Positions 27,739 through 39,313 of a DNA stretch of 50,981 nt are shown here, in pieces. The position numbers and the translations under genes are program-made. The first letter of the stretch is position 1. Every line of letters starts with the position of its first letter. The DNA comes from Moraxella oblonga NBRC 102422. Lineage in GTDB: Bacteria; Pseudomonadota; Gammaproteobacteria; Pseudomonadales; Moraxellaceae. The stretch spans positions 1-50,981 of the forward strand of contig NZ_BCYQ01000018.1 of assembly GCF_001598275.1 (NCBI RefSeq). The letters run 5' to 3'. The notes under the pieces were generated by a model that worked only from the letters and a program-made list of their open reading frames with translations, did not search any database and was not told where the DNA came from.

Positions 27739-28158
27739 TTAATGCTGTCTTTTAGCAACCGCCTTGCAGACATGGTCAAAATAGGGCGTGATGATGGTTT
27801 CTCTGTCAAGTTTTTCCCACCGTTGGTCGGTAGAAGTGGTAATCGCTTCTTCGACTTCTTCATAAAGAATGTTGTTATTTTGGTCGTACAGCACGTAGGC
27901 GGTGTTGGCGAGGCGTTCTTTGGCACAATCAAAATAGTAAAACATTCGCATTTCAGCCACGCCGTCTGCCAGCTCGTGAAATACGCCACGCTCCCAAGTT
28001 GTTACAAATGGCTTGCCTGTGTCGGCAAAATGCTCAACGTGCGTGTATTCGTCCGCATAATAGCTTTTGCCAGCCAGCGTGTCATAAACCCATTGCCAGT
28101 TTTCGGCGTGGGCGAGTGTACATAAGGAAAGCAAGGCGGTAAAAAGCAGTTTTTTCAT
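27739..28158 (-). CDS. Small exported protein, function unknown
   Basis: 139 aa from ATG 28158, which begins signal peptide MKKLLFTALLSLCTLAHA. The open frame extends upstream by 19 residues without sense. The mature part (ENWQWVYDTLAGKSYYADEYTHV..., with Cys in YFDCAKE and DHVCKAV) has the look of small Moraxella/Haemophilus surface-adhesin-E-like periplasmic proteins, but I cannot confirm a family. Monocistronic. Confidence 0.6.
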   Translation of the reverse strand: MKKLLFTALLSLCTLAHAENWQWVYDTLAGKSYYADEYTHVEHFADTGKPFVTTWERGVFHELADGVAEMRMFYYFDCAKERLANTAYVLYDQNNNILYEEVEEAITTSTDQRWEKLDRETIITPYFDHVCKAVAKRQH

Positions 28159-28270
28159 GGCGAAATGGGTGCGGAATTTAAGCTTTATTATAATCATAAA
28201 GGGTGGGTGGTGCAATTTTTATTGGTTGTTTAAATGGTGAATTGATTTGTTGATGTTGTTATTCTATCAC

Positions 28271-28308
28271 AAAAAACAACACACCCCTTGTGAGATGTGT
28301 TGTTTTTT
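28271..28308 (-). terminator. Terminator of the 28366-28821 lipoprotein gene
   Basis: 13-bp perfect stem AAAAAACAACACA/TGTGTTGTTTTTT with a 12-nt loop, downstream of that gene on the minus strand. Confidence 0.8.
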
Positions 28309-28365
28309 AACCTTGGTAGCCGTAAAACTAACCATAATAGGTATTGTTATTTTTATTAAACAAAC

Positions 28366-28821
28366 TTAAAATTTTTTCGCAAACTGTCCATTTGTCATTT
28401 GAGGAATGATTTGTTTGAGTTTGGTCACTCGTTGTTCATTACAAAAATCTTTAATCTTAGATTGTTGGAGAAGATGAAAATCCACGCCATTCATTTCATG
28501 AATCAATTCATCATATCCATACTTTTTGGTAAGAAGTGAAATGATTTTTTTACTGTCCACAGTCATGCCACAAGTTTTTGCTCCTGCTGTTCTTGACCAT
28601 GCATATTGCAAATTACTGTCCCACCCCATCGCATCAACGCCAGTAAAGCCATTATCATAATGATATTTATAAGCATTGCCATCAATGTTATAAGCTGTCA
28701 TTCCGCCTTTGCCAGAATAATTACCATATTCGCCCTTGGTTGTGCCATTAATACTTGTTGTACCTGTACTGGCACAACCAACCATTAATAGGACAATCGC
28801 AGAAAGTGCTACTTTTTTCAT
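28366..28821 (-). CDS. Small lipoprotein, function unknown
   Basis: 151 aa with lipoprotein signal MKKVALSAIVLLMVGC and a Gly/Thr/Ser-rich stretch after the lipid-anchored Cys (ASTGTTSINGTTKGEYGNYSGKGG). The remainder has two Cys (KTCGMTV, DFCNEQ) and a helical C-terminus (KLKQIIPQM). No family recognised. Single-gene unit with its own terminator. Confidence 0.65.
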   Translation of the reverse strand: MKKVALSAIVLLMVGCASTGTTSINGTTKGEYGNYSGKGGMTAYNIDGNAYKYHYDNGFTGVDAMGWDSNLQYAWSRTAGAKTCGMTVDSKKIISLLTKKYGYDELIHEMNGVDFHLLQQSKIKDFCNEQRVTKLKQIIPQMTNGQFAKKF

Positions 28822-28895
28822 AAAAAGCCTTAAAATAAAAAATATAAACCCCTTAATTATATCATTATCGCAAAAAAAAACAAATTAAAAGATAA

Positions 28896-28925
28896 AAAAC
28901 GACACTCTTTACAGAGTGCCGTTTT
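28896..28925 (-). terminator. Terminator of katG
   Basis: 13-bp stem with one mismatch (AAAACGACACTCT against AGAGTGCCGTTTT) and a TTAC loop. Confidence 0.8.
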
Positions 28926-28940
28926 AACCTAACCTAAAAA

Positions 28941-31145
<2,205 letters not shown>

Positions 31146-31321
31146 TTAAAAATTTGTGAATATAAGGCAAATGCCTACTTGTTGCAAGGGATTATAGAGT
31201 ATTTTTTTTACTGAGTAAATTAGAATATTTTGATGGTTTTGTTTGGTTTTTTAAATTAGAAAAACTTTAAAAAAACTAGTTAACAATTTATAAAACCAAT
31301 CATAAAATGAGTTATTTATAA

Positions 31322-31347
31322 AAAAACCCAAGCGAACTTGGGTTTTT
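31322..31347 (-). terminator. Terminator of slyD
   Basis: 11-bp perfect stem AAAAACCCAAG/CTTGGGTTTTT with CGAA tetraloop, just after the slyD stop. Confidence 0.88.
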
Positions 31348-31349
31348 GA

Positions 31350-31838
31350 TTAATGGTGATGATGACCGCCAGCACCATGAGCATGACCATGTGCCAACTC
31401 TTCGTCAGTGGCAGGGCGTACGTCCATAATTTCAACGTCAAAAGTTAGGGTTACACCAGCAAGTGGGTGGTTAGCATCCACAATGACAACATCATCTGTT
31501 ACATCTTTAACAGTAACAAGCATGACATGACCATCTTCGGTTTGAGTTTGAAATTGCATGCCCACTTGAATGTTGTCCACACCTTGAAAGTTCACTCTTG
31601 GCACTTCTTGGACAGCTTCTGCCATGTATTCGCCATAAGCATCTTCTGGGGCGATGGTAGCGGTGAATTTGTCGCCAACTTTTTTGCCCAAAAGCTCGGC
31701 TTCAAGACCGGGTATGATATTGCCATGACCGTGTAGGTATGCCAAAGGTTCGGTGTTAGATTTGTCTAACACTTCGCCTTGTTCGTTGGTCAAGGTATAA
31801 TGAAAAGTTGCAACGGTATCTTGTGCGATAACGGTCAT
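31350..31838 (-). CDS. slyD: FKBP-type peptidyl-prolyl isomerase/metallochaperone SlyD
   Basis: 162 aa. FKBP fold with the insert-in-flap chaperone domain: FHYTLTNEQGEVLDKSN, LHGHGNIIPGLEAEL, and the IF region PEDAYGEYMAEAVQEVPR. The C-terminal tail HGHAHGAGGHHHH is a metal-binding segment, shorter than the E. coli tail. In E. coli SlyD assists protein folding and delivers nickel to hydrogenase; no hydrogenase genes are in this window. AGGAAA precedes the start. Confidence 0.95.
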   Translation of the reverse strand: MTVIAQDTVATFHYTLTNEQGEVLDKSNTEPLAYLHGHGNIIPGLEAELLGKKVGDKFTATIAPEDAYGEYMAEAVQEVPRVNFQGVDNIQVGMQFQTQTEDGHVMLVTVKDVTDDVVIVDANHPLAGVTLTFDVEIMDVRPATDEELAHGHAHGAGGHHHH

Positions 31839-31987
31839 AGAATGTTTCCTATAAAAAGTACAGCCAAGCTGTATCTATTCTTGATAACATCAAGAATGAT
31901 GATCCGCCAAAAAGCGGGCTTATAACATAATGACTTTATATTATATCAAAAAAGCATCTTTAAAAGATAGCAGATATTTGTAAAGTT

Positions 31988-33793
31988 TTAAATTGGCTGG
32001 GTGCGTGCGACAAGCCAATCTTTGGCAGAACCACTCAAACGACTGATGAGTTCATCGTGAACGTGTTGGTGGTAGGCGTTGAGCCATGATTTTTCATCAT
32101 TATTTAACAACTCCACAAGCAACAACCGAGTGTCAAACGGACATAGTGTCAAGTCCTCAAATTTTAAGAATTCACCAAATTCACCATCACAGGCTTTAAC
32201 TGCTACCACGAGGTTTTCTAGACGTACCCCCCATTTGCCTTCACGATATAGTCCAGGCTCATTGCTGGTTATCATGCCTTCACTAATAATCCGCTCTGGG
32301 CTAATGGGGGCGTTTCGTGAGATGGATTGAGGAGCTTCGTGGACATTTAAAAAATAACCCACGCCATGCCCTGTACCATGCCCATAATCTAGCCCATACC
32401 GCCAAAGTTGGTTGCGAGCCAACACATCAAGTTGCATGGAGGGGATGTTTTTGGGAAAATGGGCGGTGGCAAGGGCGATGTGGGCTTTTAATACATAAGT
32501 AACATCACGTTTCTCATCATCGCTGATATTACCAACCCCAAACATACGTGTGATGTCGGTTGTGCCGTTTTTGTATTGAGCACCAGAATCAATGAGTAAC
32601 AATCCATTTTCTTCTAGGTATTTAAAGCGTGTGTCTGTTGCCCTATAATGGACAATGGCTCCATTTGCTTTAAAACCTGCAATGGTGTCAAAACTTGGGC
32701 TGACATAATAAGGTTGGCGACTTCTGGCAGTGATGAGCATTTCATCAACATCAAGCTCGGACACGCTCTCACCTTTTGCCAGTTTGTTTTCTAGCGTTGC
32801 AAAAAATTCACATAATGCCACACCGTCTTGTCTCATGGCTTCACGAATGTGATTGATGTCATTTTGTGATTTGATGGCTTTTAAAATGGTGCTAGGGTTC
32901 ATTGTTTTGATGAGGGTGGCATCTTTGGGCAATTTGGCAATCGTTCCAACCGCAACCCTATGCGGGTCAATGAGTAGATTTTTGGTAGATATCAAACTGC
33001 CTGTTACATCATCATAGTGAGCGATGTCAATACCTGCTTGATTGAGCAGATTTTTGGCTTGCTCATTTAATTTATCATCATGTACAAACAATGTGGCGGT
33101 ATCGTGGGTGATGAGCAAATGTGCCAAAAATACAGGGTTAAAGTCCACATCAGCCCCACGCAGATTGGTCAGCCATGCAATGTCATCAAGACTGCTAATT
33201 AGGTGGGTATTTGCACCCTTGTTGGTCATTTTTTCACGAACTTGGGCAAGTTTGGCGGCGGTATTTGTGTCCACAAATTCATCATCATGTACATAGATAG
33301 TGGCATTGGGCAGGCTTGGGCGATCTTGCCAAATGCTGGCTAAAATATCAAAATTGGTAACCAATCCGATGTCATGTTTGTCAAACAAGGCGGTCAATTC
33401 ATCATATTCTGCCACTGACAAGACATTACCATCTATGGCGACTTTTGAGCCTGCTGGTAGGTTGTCGGCTAGAAATTGGGCATAGGTAGGATAGCCTTGC
33501 ATCATTTTTTGTAATTCTATGCCTGTGCCTTCAAGTTCAATGGGGGCTTGTACCCAATAACGACTATCCGTCCACACTCCTGCAAAATTGGCGGTGATAA
33601 CTAATGTACCAAATGACCCTGTAAAGCCTGACAGCCAAGCCCTTCCTTGGTAATGCTTGGGCAAGTATTCAGACATATGTGGGTCGGCAGAAGGAATAAT
33701 CAACGCAGACAAGCCGTGTGCAGTTAAGGTGTCTCTTACTTGTTGCAGGCGTGTTTGGCGGATATGGGTAGGGGTTTTGTAAAAATCAGTCAT
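31988..33793 (-). CDS. pepP: M24 Xaa-Pro aminopeptidase (cytosolic APP1-like long form)
   Basis: About 601 aa, the length of the long XPNPEP1-like form rather than the 440 aa E. coli PepP. An N-terminal creatinase domain pair ([16 protein letters not shown]) precedes the pita-bread catalytic domain, where the metal ligands appear in order: [17 protein letters not shown] (two Asp), [14 protein letters not shown] (His), [21 protein letters not shown] (two Glu). It removes N-terminal residues linked to proline. Two adjacent ATGs exist; the one at 33793 is better spaced from AGGAATC. It occupies the place that tufB has in E. coli after this tRNA cluster. Confidence 0.9.
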   Translation of the reverse strand: MTDFYKTPTHIRQTRLQQVRDTLTAHGLSALIIPSADPHMSEYLPKHYQGRAWLSGFTGSFGTLVITANFAGVWTDSRYWVQAPIELEGTGIELQKMMQGYPTYAQFLADNLPAGSKVAIDGNVLSVAEYDELTALFDKHDIGLVTNFDILASIWQDRPSLPNATIYVHDDEFVDTNTAAKLAQVREKMTNKGANTHLISSLDDIAWLTNLRGADVDFNPVFLAHLLITHDTATLFVHDDKLNEQAKNLLNQAGIDIAHYDDVTGSLISTKNLLIDPHRVAVGTIAKLPKDATLIKTMNPSTILKAIKSQNDINHIREAMRQDGVALCEFFATLENKLAKGESVSELDVDEMLITARSRQPYYVSPSFDTIAGFKANGAIVHYRATDTRFKYLEENGLLLIDSGAQYKNGTTDITRMFGVGNISDDEKRDVTYVLKAHIALATAHFPKNIPSMQLDVLARNQLWRYGLDYGHGTGHGVGYFLNVHEAPQSISRNAPISPERIISEGMITSNEPGLYREGKWGVRLENLVVAVKACDGEFGEFLKFEDLTLCPFDTRLLLVELLNNDEKSWLNAYHQHVHDELISRLSGSAKDWLVARTQPI

Positions 33794-33858
33794 CATGATT
33801 CCTAGTGGTTGTTATTGGGGTTATTTTATCACAAAGGTTAAAAATGACAAAAAGCAAA

Positions 33859-33888
33859 AAACCTTTGAAAAATATCTTTCAAAGGTTT
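33859..33888 (-). terminator. Terminator of the Thr-Tyr-Gly-Thr tRNA operon
   Basis: 12-bp perfect stem AAACCTTTGAAA/TTTCAAAGGTTT, seven bases past tRNA-Thr(GGT), with TTTTTT on the minus strand. Confidence 0.85.
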
Positions 33889-33894
33889 ATTATA

Positions 33895-33969
<75 letters not shown>

Positions 33970-33992
33970 AAAATAAATTTGCTATCAAATAA

Positions 33993-34066
33993 TGGAGCGG
34001 GTGGCGGGAATCGAACCCGCACCATCAGCTTGGAAGGCTGAGGTTCTACCACTAAACTACACCCGC
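33993..34066 (-). tRNA. tRNA-Gly(TCC)
   Basis: 74-nt cloverleaf with encoded CCA. Anticodon loop CTTCCAA gives TCC. Acceptor GCGGGTG. Confidence 0.96.
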
Positions 34067-34089
34067 AAGGGTAATCTGGTAGGAAATAA

Positions 34090-34173
34090 TGGTGGTGGGG
34101 GAAGGATTCGAACCTTCGAAGCTTTCGCGACAGAGTTACAGTCTGTTGGGTTTGACCGCTCCCCAACCCCACC
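34090..34173 (-). tRNA. tRNA-Tyr(GTA)
   Basis: 84-nt class II tRNA with long variable arm and encoded CCA. Anticodon GTA between CAGAC/CTCTG-type stem. Acceptor GGTGGGG pairs fully with CCCCACC. Confidence 0.95.
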
Positions 34174-34253
34174 AACTAGGACAGGCATTCTTTTAATGGT
34201 CTGTTAAAAGATTAAGCCCCATATCGGGCTTACCTGATTAGGTTTCTTAGGAG

Positions 34254-34329
<76 letters not shown>

Positions 34330-34350
34330 GGTGTTTCCTAAGTGGTGCGT

Positions 34351-34378
34351 ATAATAACACATATTTAAAATCGTGCAA
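34351..34378 (-). promoter_or_regulatory. Promoter of the Thr-Tyr-Gly-Thr tRNA operon
   Basis: On the minus strand TTGCAC and TATTAT are 16 bp apart, followed by ACGCACCACT, the same discriminator as at the Pro-Arg-His operon, and lie directly upstream of tRNA-Thr(TGT). Confidence 0.75.
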
Positions 34379-34629
34379 GCACTTTTTTTGAAAAAGTTAA
34401 AATAAGTTTATAAATGATTGATTTTTATAATTTTATTTTTTTAAAAAAAATTGTGGGGCAACGAAGGGAACACGACAGGCGTACGTCATTTTGACGTGAT
34501 TATTTTAAGAACAACCCAAACGGGTTGAGATTTTTACAAAAAAACGCAAGTTTCAAAAGCAACTTGCGTTTTTTTTTGCTGTGTCCGATAAAACTTAAGA
34601 GAATTGATCCAATCTAACCTTCAGATAAA
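34379..34629. other. Intergenic region between tRNA operon and polymer operon
   Basis: With the adjoining promoter this makes about 300-400 bp without a solid gene. It contains an A/T-rich block, a small inverted repeat ACGTCA-TTT-TGACGT (34483-34497), AACCC-AAAC-GGGTT, and a strong bidirectional terminator (34538-34575). No gene is visible. Confidence 0.6.
34538..34575. terminator. Terminator of the ribitol-phosphate polymer operon
   Basis: 15-bp perfect stem with a GCAAGTT/AACTTGC core, A-run and T-run on the two sides, loop of 8 nt. It ends the minus-strand operon and would also stop plus-strand transcription. Confidence 0.85.
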
Positions 34630-34710
34630 TTACTGCACAATCACTTCTTGAACATTTTCTCGCAAAGGGTTGTTTGATAAAATTCTTTTTAACTGGTCAA
34701 AGAAACTCAT
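34630..34710 (-). CDS. Possible 26-residue small ORF at the end of the polymer operon
   Basis: The frame from ATG 34710 to TAA 34630 encodes MSFFDQLKRILSNNPLREN and a short tail. It follows the acyltransferase stop by 26 bp and precedes the operon terminator, but no ribosome binding site is visible. It could equally be the worn start of a lost gene. Low confidence. Confidence 0.2.
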   Translation of the reverse strand: MSFFDQLKRILSNNPLRENVQEVIVQ

Positions 34711-34736
34711 TGTTTTTAATTTTATTAATAAGCAGC

Positions 34737-35798
34737 TCATTTGTTATTAGAGTTCTCTATTGTTTTCTTAGCATAAACTTTTAATTCAACCTCTGAAATG
34801 TCGAAATCTCCCATCTGGTCTTGGTTTAATAATAAGGGTCTTTCCCAAAAAATGTCTTTCCTAATTAGTTTTGCTGGTACGCCAGCCACAATACAGTTAT
34901 TTGGAAACTCTTTTTTAACAACCGAAAATGCTCCAATAACCGAACCATCGCCAATTTTTGCACCGCCAAACAGCACAGCTCCATAACCAACCCATACATG
35001 ATGACCTATTATGATATCTTTAGAGTGATTTAAACGTTTTCCAGTATTAATATCATAAATAGGGTGTGCATCATCAGTTCTAATCTGATTGTTAGTGGCA
35101 AACATACAATCATCGCCGATAATCAGTTTAGTACTCTCTGCAACTGTCACATATACTGGACTAGTGCTTGTTGTTCCACTACCAATTTCCATATAGCTAC
35201 TGTAACCCAGTCGTAAATTTCCACGAAATTTTATATTTTCCTTAATAAGGATTTTACCATTTTCACGCATTTCAAACGTACAATTCTTTAAATTAGAATT
35301 TTCATCAATAATAATTTCGTTATTACCTCCTATAAATTGAACAAAACAGTCATGTAAGTTACTTGGGGCGGTAATCCTATTGTTTTTGCTATCAATATAG
35401 TTTCCAGTGATTGGTATTTTGCTATTGGTATAATCAGCAACATCATTTTTAATTTTATCATATCCAAAATTATTAATATATAACTCAACAAACCTAATAG
35501 TTTTCGCCATTAAAATGTATTTTTCTACATCAGACAAATCCTTTAAGTCATAAAAATAAGCACCATTTTTAGAAATGAAAGAGATGCTAGGGATTATTTC
35601 TGATAAGTTATTAATAGGTTGCTTATCCCTAAAATAAACATAGATTCTATTATCTATTAAGTTTAGACTGACCACAAATATTTTATTGACTGCAAAGTAA
35701 AATTCATAATAAATAGATTGCTCCTTATATATTCTGTATGTGCTATACGCTGGTTGATAAATACCTATTAGTGATTGTACAATTGATTGCATATTCAT
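34737..35798 (-). CDS. Hexapeptide-repeat O-acyltransferase of the polymer operon
   Basis: 353 aa from ATG 35798, which has GAGG at good distance and begins 7 bp after the upstream stop. A start at 35879 would overlap that gene. The N-terminal 140 residues are not recognisable. From about 165 the chain becomes a left-handed beta-helix (FIGGNNEIIIDENSNLKNCTF), and the C-terminus TDDAHPIYDINTG, IIGHHVWVGYGAVLFGGAKIGDGSVIGAFSVV and VAGVPAKLIR is typical of capsule and O-antigen O-acetyltransferases using acetyl-CoA, with the catalytic His in DAHPIYD or IGHHVW. It probably acetylates the repeat unit or a glycan of the polymer made by the preceding genes. The gene is very AT-rich. Confidence 0.75.
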   Translation of the reverse strand: MNMQSIVQSLIGIYQPAYSTYRIYKEQSIYYEFYFAVNKIFVVSLNLIDNRIYVYFRDKQPINNLSEIIPSISFISKNGAYFYDLKDLSDVEKYILMAKTIRFVELYINNFGYDKIKNDVADYTNSKIPITGNYIDSKNNRITAPSNLHDCFVQFIGGNNEIIIDENSNLKNCTFEMRENGKILIKENIKFRGNLRLGYSSYMEIGSGTTSTSPVYVTVAESTKLIIGDDCMFATNNQIRTDDAHPIYDINTGKRLNHSKDIIIGHHVWVGYGAVLFGGAKIGDGSVIGAFSVVKKEFPNNCIVAGVPAKLIRKDIFWERPLLLNQDQMGDFDISEVELKVYAKKTIENSNNK

Positions 35799-35805
35799 AA
35801 CAGCC

Positions 35806-38181
35806 TCATCTATGATTGATAATATTTTCAATGATTTTTTCTGATGATTTTCCATAGCAATTAGCCATAAATCTATCAATAAACAGCTTTTTTAGCTCCT
35901 GAAAATCACCCATAATTAATTTTGCATTTAATATAGAAGAAATAATTTCATTTTGGTTTTTGATTACCTGACCATAAACATAAGTATAATAATCAAAATA
36001 AAAACCACGCTCATCAAAATATTGGTCCATATCATAAGGATAAAATATGATAGGTTTGTTAAGCAAAGCATATTCAAAAATCAATGATGAATAATCTGTA
36101 ATCAAAATATCACAAAATATCATCCACTCATTCACATCTTGCGAACTTGGTAGAATAAAAACTTTTTTCTGATATTTGGTAGGGATTTTAATATTAGTAA
36201 TATCAACAACTGGATGCAATTTAATGATGAACCGATAATTTTCTGGCATATCATCAAATATTTCAAAAGAAAATGGCAATCTGAAATTTTTTCTTTCAGA
36301 TGGACTGCCACGAAAAGTGGGAGCATACAAGACATTGATTGTGCTTGTTAAATCTGGGTAATCTGCCAGTATTTTCTTTTTGATTTTTGTTATTTTTGAT
36401 TGATTAAAAAATACATCAGTTCTTGGAACACCCAATGGATAAATTTTATCTTTTGACACATTAAATGCCTCATGATAAATCTGCCCTGTCAACTCAGAGC
36501 TGACCACCACATGCGTATAAAAATTATGAGCCAGTCTCTCAAACTCTTCTGAATTAGAATCGCCAGCACCAATTGCACTAAAACCAAACTTCTTAAAGGC
36601 ACCACAAGCATGCCATATTTGGATACAATTTGTATTATTTTTTAAAGTCAATCCATATAAAGGACGGTAATAACTTTCCAAAATAATATTTTTTGCCGTT
36701 GCTAGATGATAATAACGAGACATATTTCTCAAAAAACTATTAGAATAACCCAAAAATTTCTTTATCTCATATGAGCTACCACTTTTTTTAATTTCGTTTA
36801 ATAAAAAGGTAAAATTGGTAGACATTTTACCTTTGGTTGATGTGGCAAAGACAATTTTTTTATCATCAATTGGCAATAATCTATATATTGGAAAAATATA
36901 TTTTTTGATGATATTCTCACCATTTACATTGAGATACTGAAAAATCTGCTTCTTATTTCTTAAATATAAAAAATAAAAAAATGCAGAAACTGTATTTTTT
37001 TGTACAAAAGCCAAATTTTCAAACCATTTTTTACCCCAATGTTTTTCACAAGCCAGTTTGGTTTTATCAGATAATTTGGAAAATGTGGTCTTTACTAACG
37101 AATAGTAGTTTAAAAAATATCTTGTTTTAACCAAATACAATTTATCAATTAAATTTCTTAAAAAGAAATATCTAAAACCAGCCACTTGATTAAAAAATTC
37201 ATCATCAAAAGACTGAAAGAATTCTTGAATTAATAAAAATGCCTTACCAGAATTATATGGTTGATGTTTCAAAACTCTAATGAATAAAGGATAAACATCA
37301 AACGTTAAAGCTCTTTCATAATATCCTACAATAATTTTATTTTTTTGGATTAAAGTATATCCACTATCATCCATAATATTATCGTAATTGATTCTCATTA
37401 CAGAAAAAATATCTTGTAAAAAATCATATGCTTTTAGGTCTCGTTGTTGTGTAATAGACTGCTCATTATCCACCAAATCACGCTCTCGATATAAATAAAT
37501 ATAATCTCCAATACAGTATATATTTTTTGCCCTTATAAAGATATTAAAAGTAACCACTTGGTCTTCTGAACAATGGATGTTACTAGGGAAAAAATTTTCT
37601 TTTATTATATTTTTATGTATTAATTTAGCATAAGGAGCCATTGACAAAAACAATTCAGGATTTTTCCCGATACTCTTACGCCCTCTTGAAAATAAATTAT
37701 GTTTGTCATGAGCAGGAATAGTCCATATTTTTTTTGAATTAAATCTTTTTATACCCCCCAAAACCAAATCTGCTTTCTCACTAATAGCAGATAATAATAA
37801 TTTATCAATCGCATTATCAGTCATTAAATCATCAGAGTCGCAAAATAAAAGATAAGTCCCTTTTGCTAGCTTAATACCTAAGTTACGAGTATCCGATACA
37901 CCAGAATTTTCTTTTTCAATAATACAAAAACGCTTATCATCGCCAATCGCTTCTTTGGCTTTTAGTACGGTATTATCTTTAGACCCATCATCAATCAACA
38001 AAAATTCAATTGATGAAAAATTATTTTTTAAAGATTGAATGGTTTCGGCAATTAAATTTTCTACATTGTACATAGGTACAATAACACTTACCCAAACATC
38101 ATCTTGATTATTGGAATGAGTAATTGAGAAATTGCCATATGTCAAAATAGAGTTATCTACATGATTTTTATAAGAAGACAT
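35806..38181 (-). CDS. GT2 glycosyltransferase fused to TagF-like polyol-phosphate transferase
   Basis: 791 aa, two enzymes in one chain. Residues about 30-250 are a GT-A family 2 domain: VSVIVPMYNVENL, LLIDDGSKDN, and the metal-binding FCDSDDLM near 113-120. Residues about 430-791 are a CDP-glycerol/CDP-ribitol polyol-phosphate transferase of the TagF/TarL fold: IWHACGAFKKFG (about 522-533, from WHGxxxKKxG), LYAPTFR (618), KLHP (654), ITDYSSLIFEY (694) and YPYDMDQYFDERGF (713-727). Such fusions polymerise sugar-polyol-phosphate capsules in Pasteurellaceae. It starts 16 bp after the previous gene. Base composition is strikingly AT-rich compared with trpE or pepP, which suggests transfer. Confidence 0.85.
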   Translation of the reverse strand: MSSYKNHVDNSILTYGNFSITHSNNQDDVWVSVIVPMYNVENLIAETIQSLKNNFSSIEFLLIDDGSKDNTVLKAKEAIGDDKRFCIIEKENSGVSDTRNLGIKLAKGTYLLFCDSDDLMTDNAIDKLLLSAISEKADLVLGGIKRFNSKKIWTIPAHDKHNLFSRGRKSIGKNPELFLSMAPYAKLIHKNIIKENFFPSNIHCSEDQVVTFNIFIRAKNIYCIGDYIYLYRERDLVDNEQSITQQRDLKAYDFLQDIFSVMRINYDNIMDDSGYTLIQKNKIIVGYYERALTFDVYPLFIRVLKHQPYNSGKAFLLIQEFFQSFDDEFFNQVAGFRYFFLRNLIDKLYLVKTRYFLNYYSLVKTTFSKLSDKTKLACEKHWGKKWFENLAFVQKNTVSAFFYFLYLRNKKQIFQYLNVNGENIIKKYIFPIYRLLPIDDKKIVFATSTKGKMSTNFTFLLNEIKKSGSSYEIKKFLGYSNSFLRNMSRYYHLATAKNIILESYYRPLYGLTLKNNTNCIQIWHACGAFKKFGFSAIGAGDSNSEEFERLAHNFYTHVVVSSELTGQIYHEAFNVSKDKIYPLGVPRTDVFFNQSKITKIKKKILADYPDLTSTINVLYAPTFRGSPSERKNFRLPFSFEIFDDMPENYRFIIKLHPVVDITNIKIPTKYQKKVFILPSSQDVNEWMIFCDILITDYSSLIFEYALLNKPIIFYPYDMDQYFDERGFYFDYYTYVYGQVIKNQNEIISSILNAKLIMGDFQELKKLFIDRFMANCYGKSSEKIIENIINHR

Positions 38182-38197
38182 ATCAATTCCAAAAAAG

Positions 38198-39313
38198 CTA
38201 TTTATCTATGATTTTATGTAATAAGCAATCAATACGTTCATTGATTGGTAACATGGACATTTCTTGAAAAATAACGTAATTTTTCAATTCTTGGTAAAAG
38301 GACATGGGGATAGAATCTGGTAACTCATGTGAAGACATCAAATTCACAATATGGGGGTTTTTACAGCATATGTTTTTTATCATAGCTTTATTTTCGATGC
38401 TATTTAAAAACAAATAATAAAAAATCCCCTCATTTAAAAACTGGGTTTCCACCGCTGAAATATCGCAAAACCCAATCTTTGCATGATATGTTGTCAAATC
38501 ATCAACAAATATCACCCCTAAACGCTCGTATTTAAATGACTGCAACCACATCAATCGCAAATATGGTTTAAAGATAACCACATTAAGTTGACCGTTCCTA
38601 AGTATTTTTGCCAGTTCATAAACATGGTCAATGTATTGTCTTAGACGATGTCCTGTATTTGGGTGGGGTTTGATGACGATGGTGTCAACTTGATGGGTTT
38701 TGGCTGTGTTTGTTAGGATTTTTGCCACCTTATCTACATAAGACAGACTTGAATAATTCTCTCGTTCAATACCCCCTTCCCAAGTCGGTGCGTAAAATAC
38801 TACTTCTTGCCCCATGCCTTTGTCTGTAAGCCCAGTTCGCCCAATAAATGTATCACCAAGCATGATGATGCGCCCTGTATCCACGTCATGCTGTGAAAAT
38901 ATACCACTTGCCAGATAACGCTCTATCCCTGCCTGCCCTGCAGTAATCACATAATCATAGATACGAATGATAGGCTTGATGGATGATACTTTGTTGCTCT
39001 CGCCATGTGTAATAAAAATGTGCGTCAAATGACGATTGGCGACCGCACGGCAGTTGGACTGGGCGTTAAATGGATAAAACATTACACCGTCCGTGAGTTC
39101 ATCTAGGTCATTCTCTTTAACAAAGCGATAGACAATGCCCTGCTTGGTTAATATTTGGGCAATAAGCCTAGTAGACTTATGTTTGTATTTTTTGACAAGG
39201 ACAATGGTATTATCTTTAGCAAATACCCCGCGCTCAAAAAACGCACACAACTGTAAAATCGCCCCAACGATTTTGGTGTCCAGATAAATAAAATAAGCCA
39301 ATGATTTAGTCAT
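38198..39313 (-). CDS. Divergent GT-B polyol-phosphate transferase (TagF/TarL-like)
   Basis: 371 aa. The N-terminal half has FITHGESNK (98-108, the counterpart of the WHG block) and MLGDTFIG; the second half has YAPTWEGG (174-181), [13 protein letters not shown] (212-224) and [24 protein letters not shown], which fills the place of the DYSS block. These are the positions where CDP-glycerol or CDP-ribitol phosphotransferases bind nucleotide and phosphate. It is likely the primer or first phosphotransferase while the larger fusion acts as polymerase; this is inference. Its start overlaps the bcs1-like gene by 8 bp, so the two are translationally coupled. Confidence 0.7.
   Translation of the reverse strand: MTKSLAYFIYLDTKIVGAILQLCAFFERGVFAKDNTIVLVKKYKHKSTRLIAQILTKQGIVYRFVKENDLDELTDGVMFYPFNAQSNCRAVANRHLTHIFITHGESNKVSSIKPIIRIYDYVITAGQAGIERYLASGIFSQHDVDTGRIIMLGDTFIGRTGLTDKGMGQEVVFYAPTWEGGIERENYSSLSYVDKVAKILTNTAKTHQVDTIVIKPHPNTGHRLRQYIDHVYELAKILRNGQLNVVIFKPYLRLMWLQSFKYERLGVIFVDDLTTYHAKIGFCDISAVETQFLNEGIFYYLFLNSIENKAMIKNICCKNPHIVNLMSSHELPDSIPMSFYQELKNYVIFQEMSMLPINERIDCLLHKIIDK

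Noticed and set aside
34483..34497. GTACGTCA motif as a DNA-uptake or regulatory repeat
   Set aside because: Related strings occur at about 7729 and 25490, but the surrounding bases differ and three loose matches are expected by chance.
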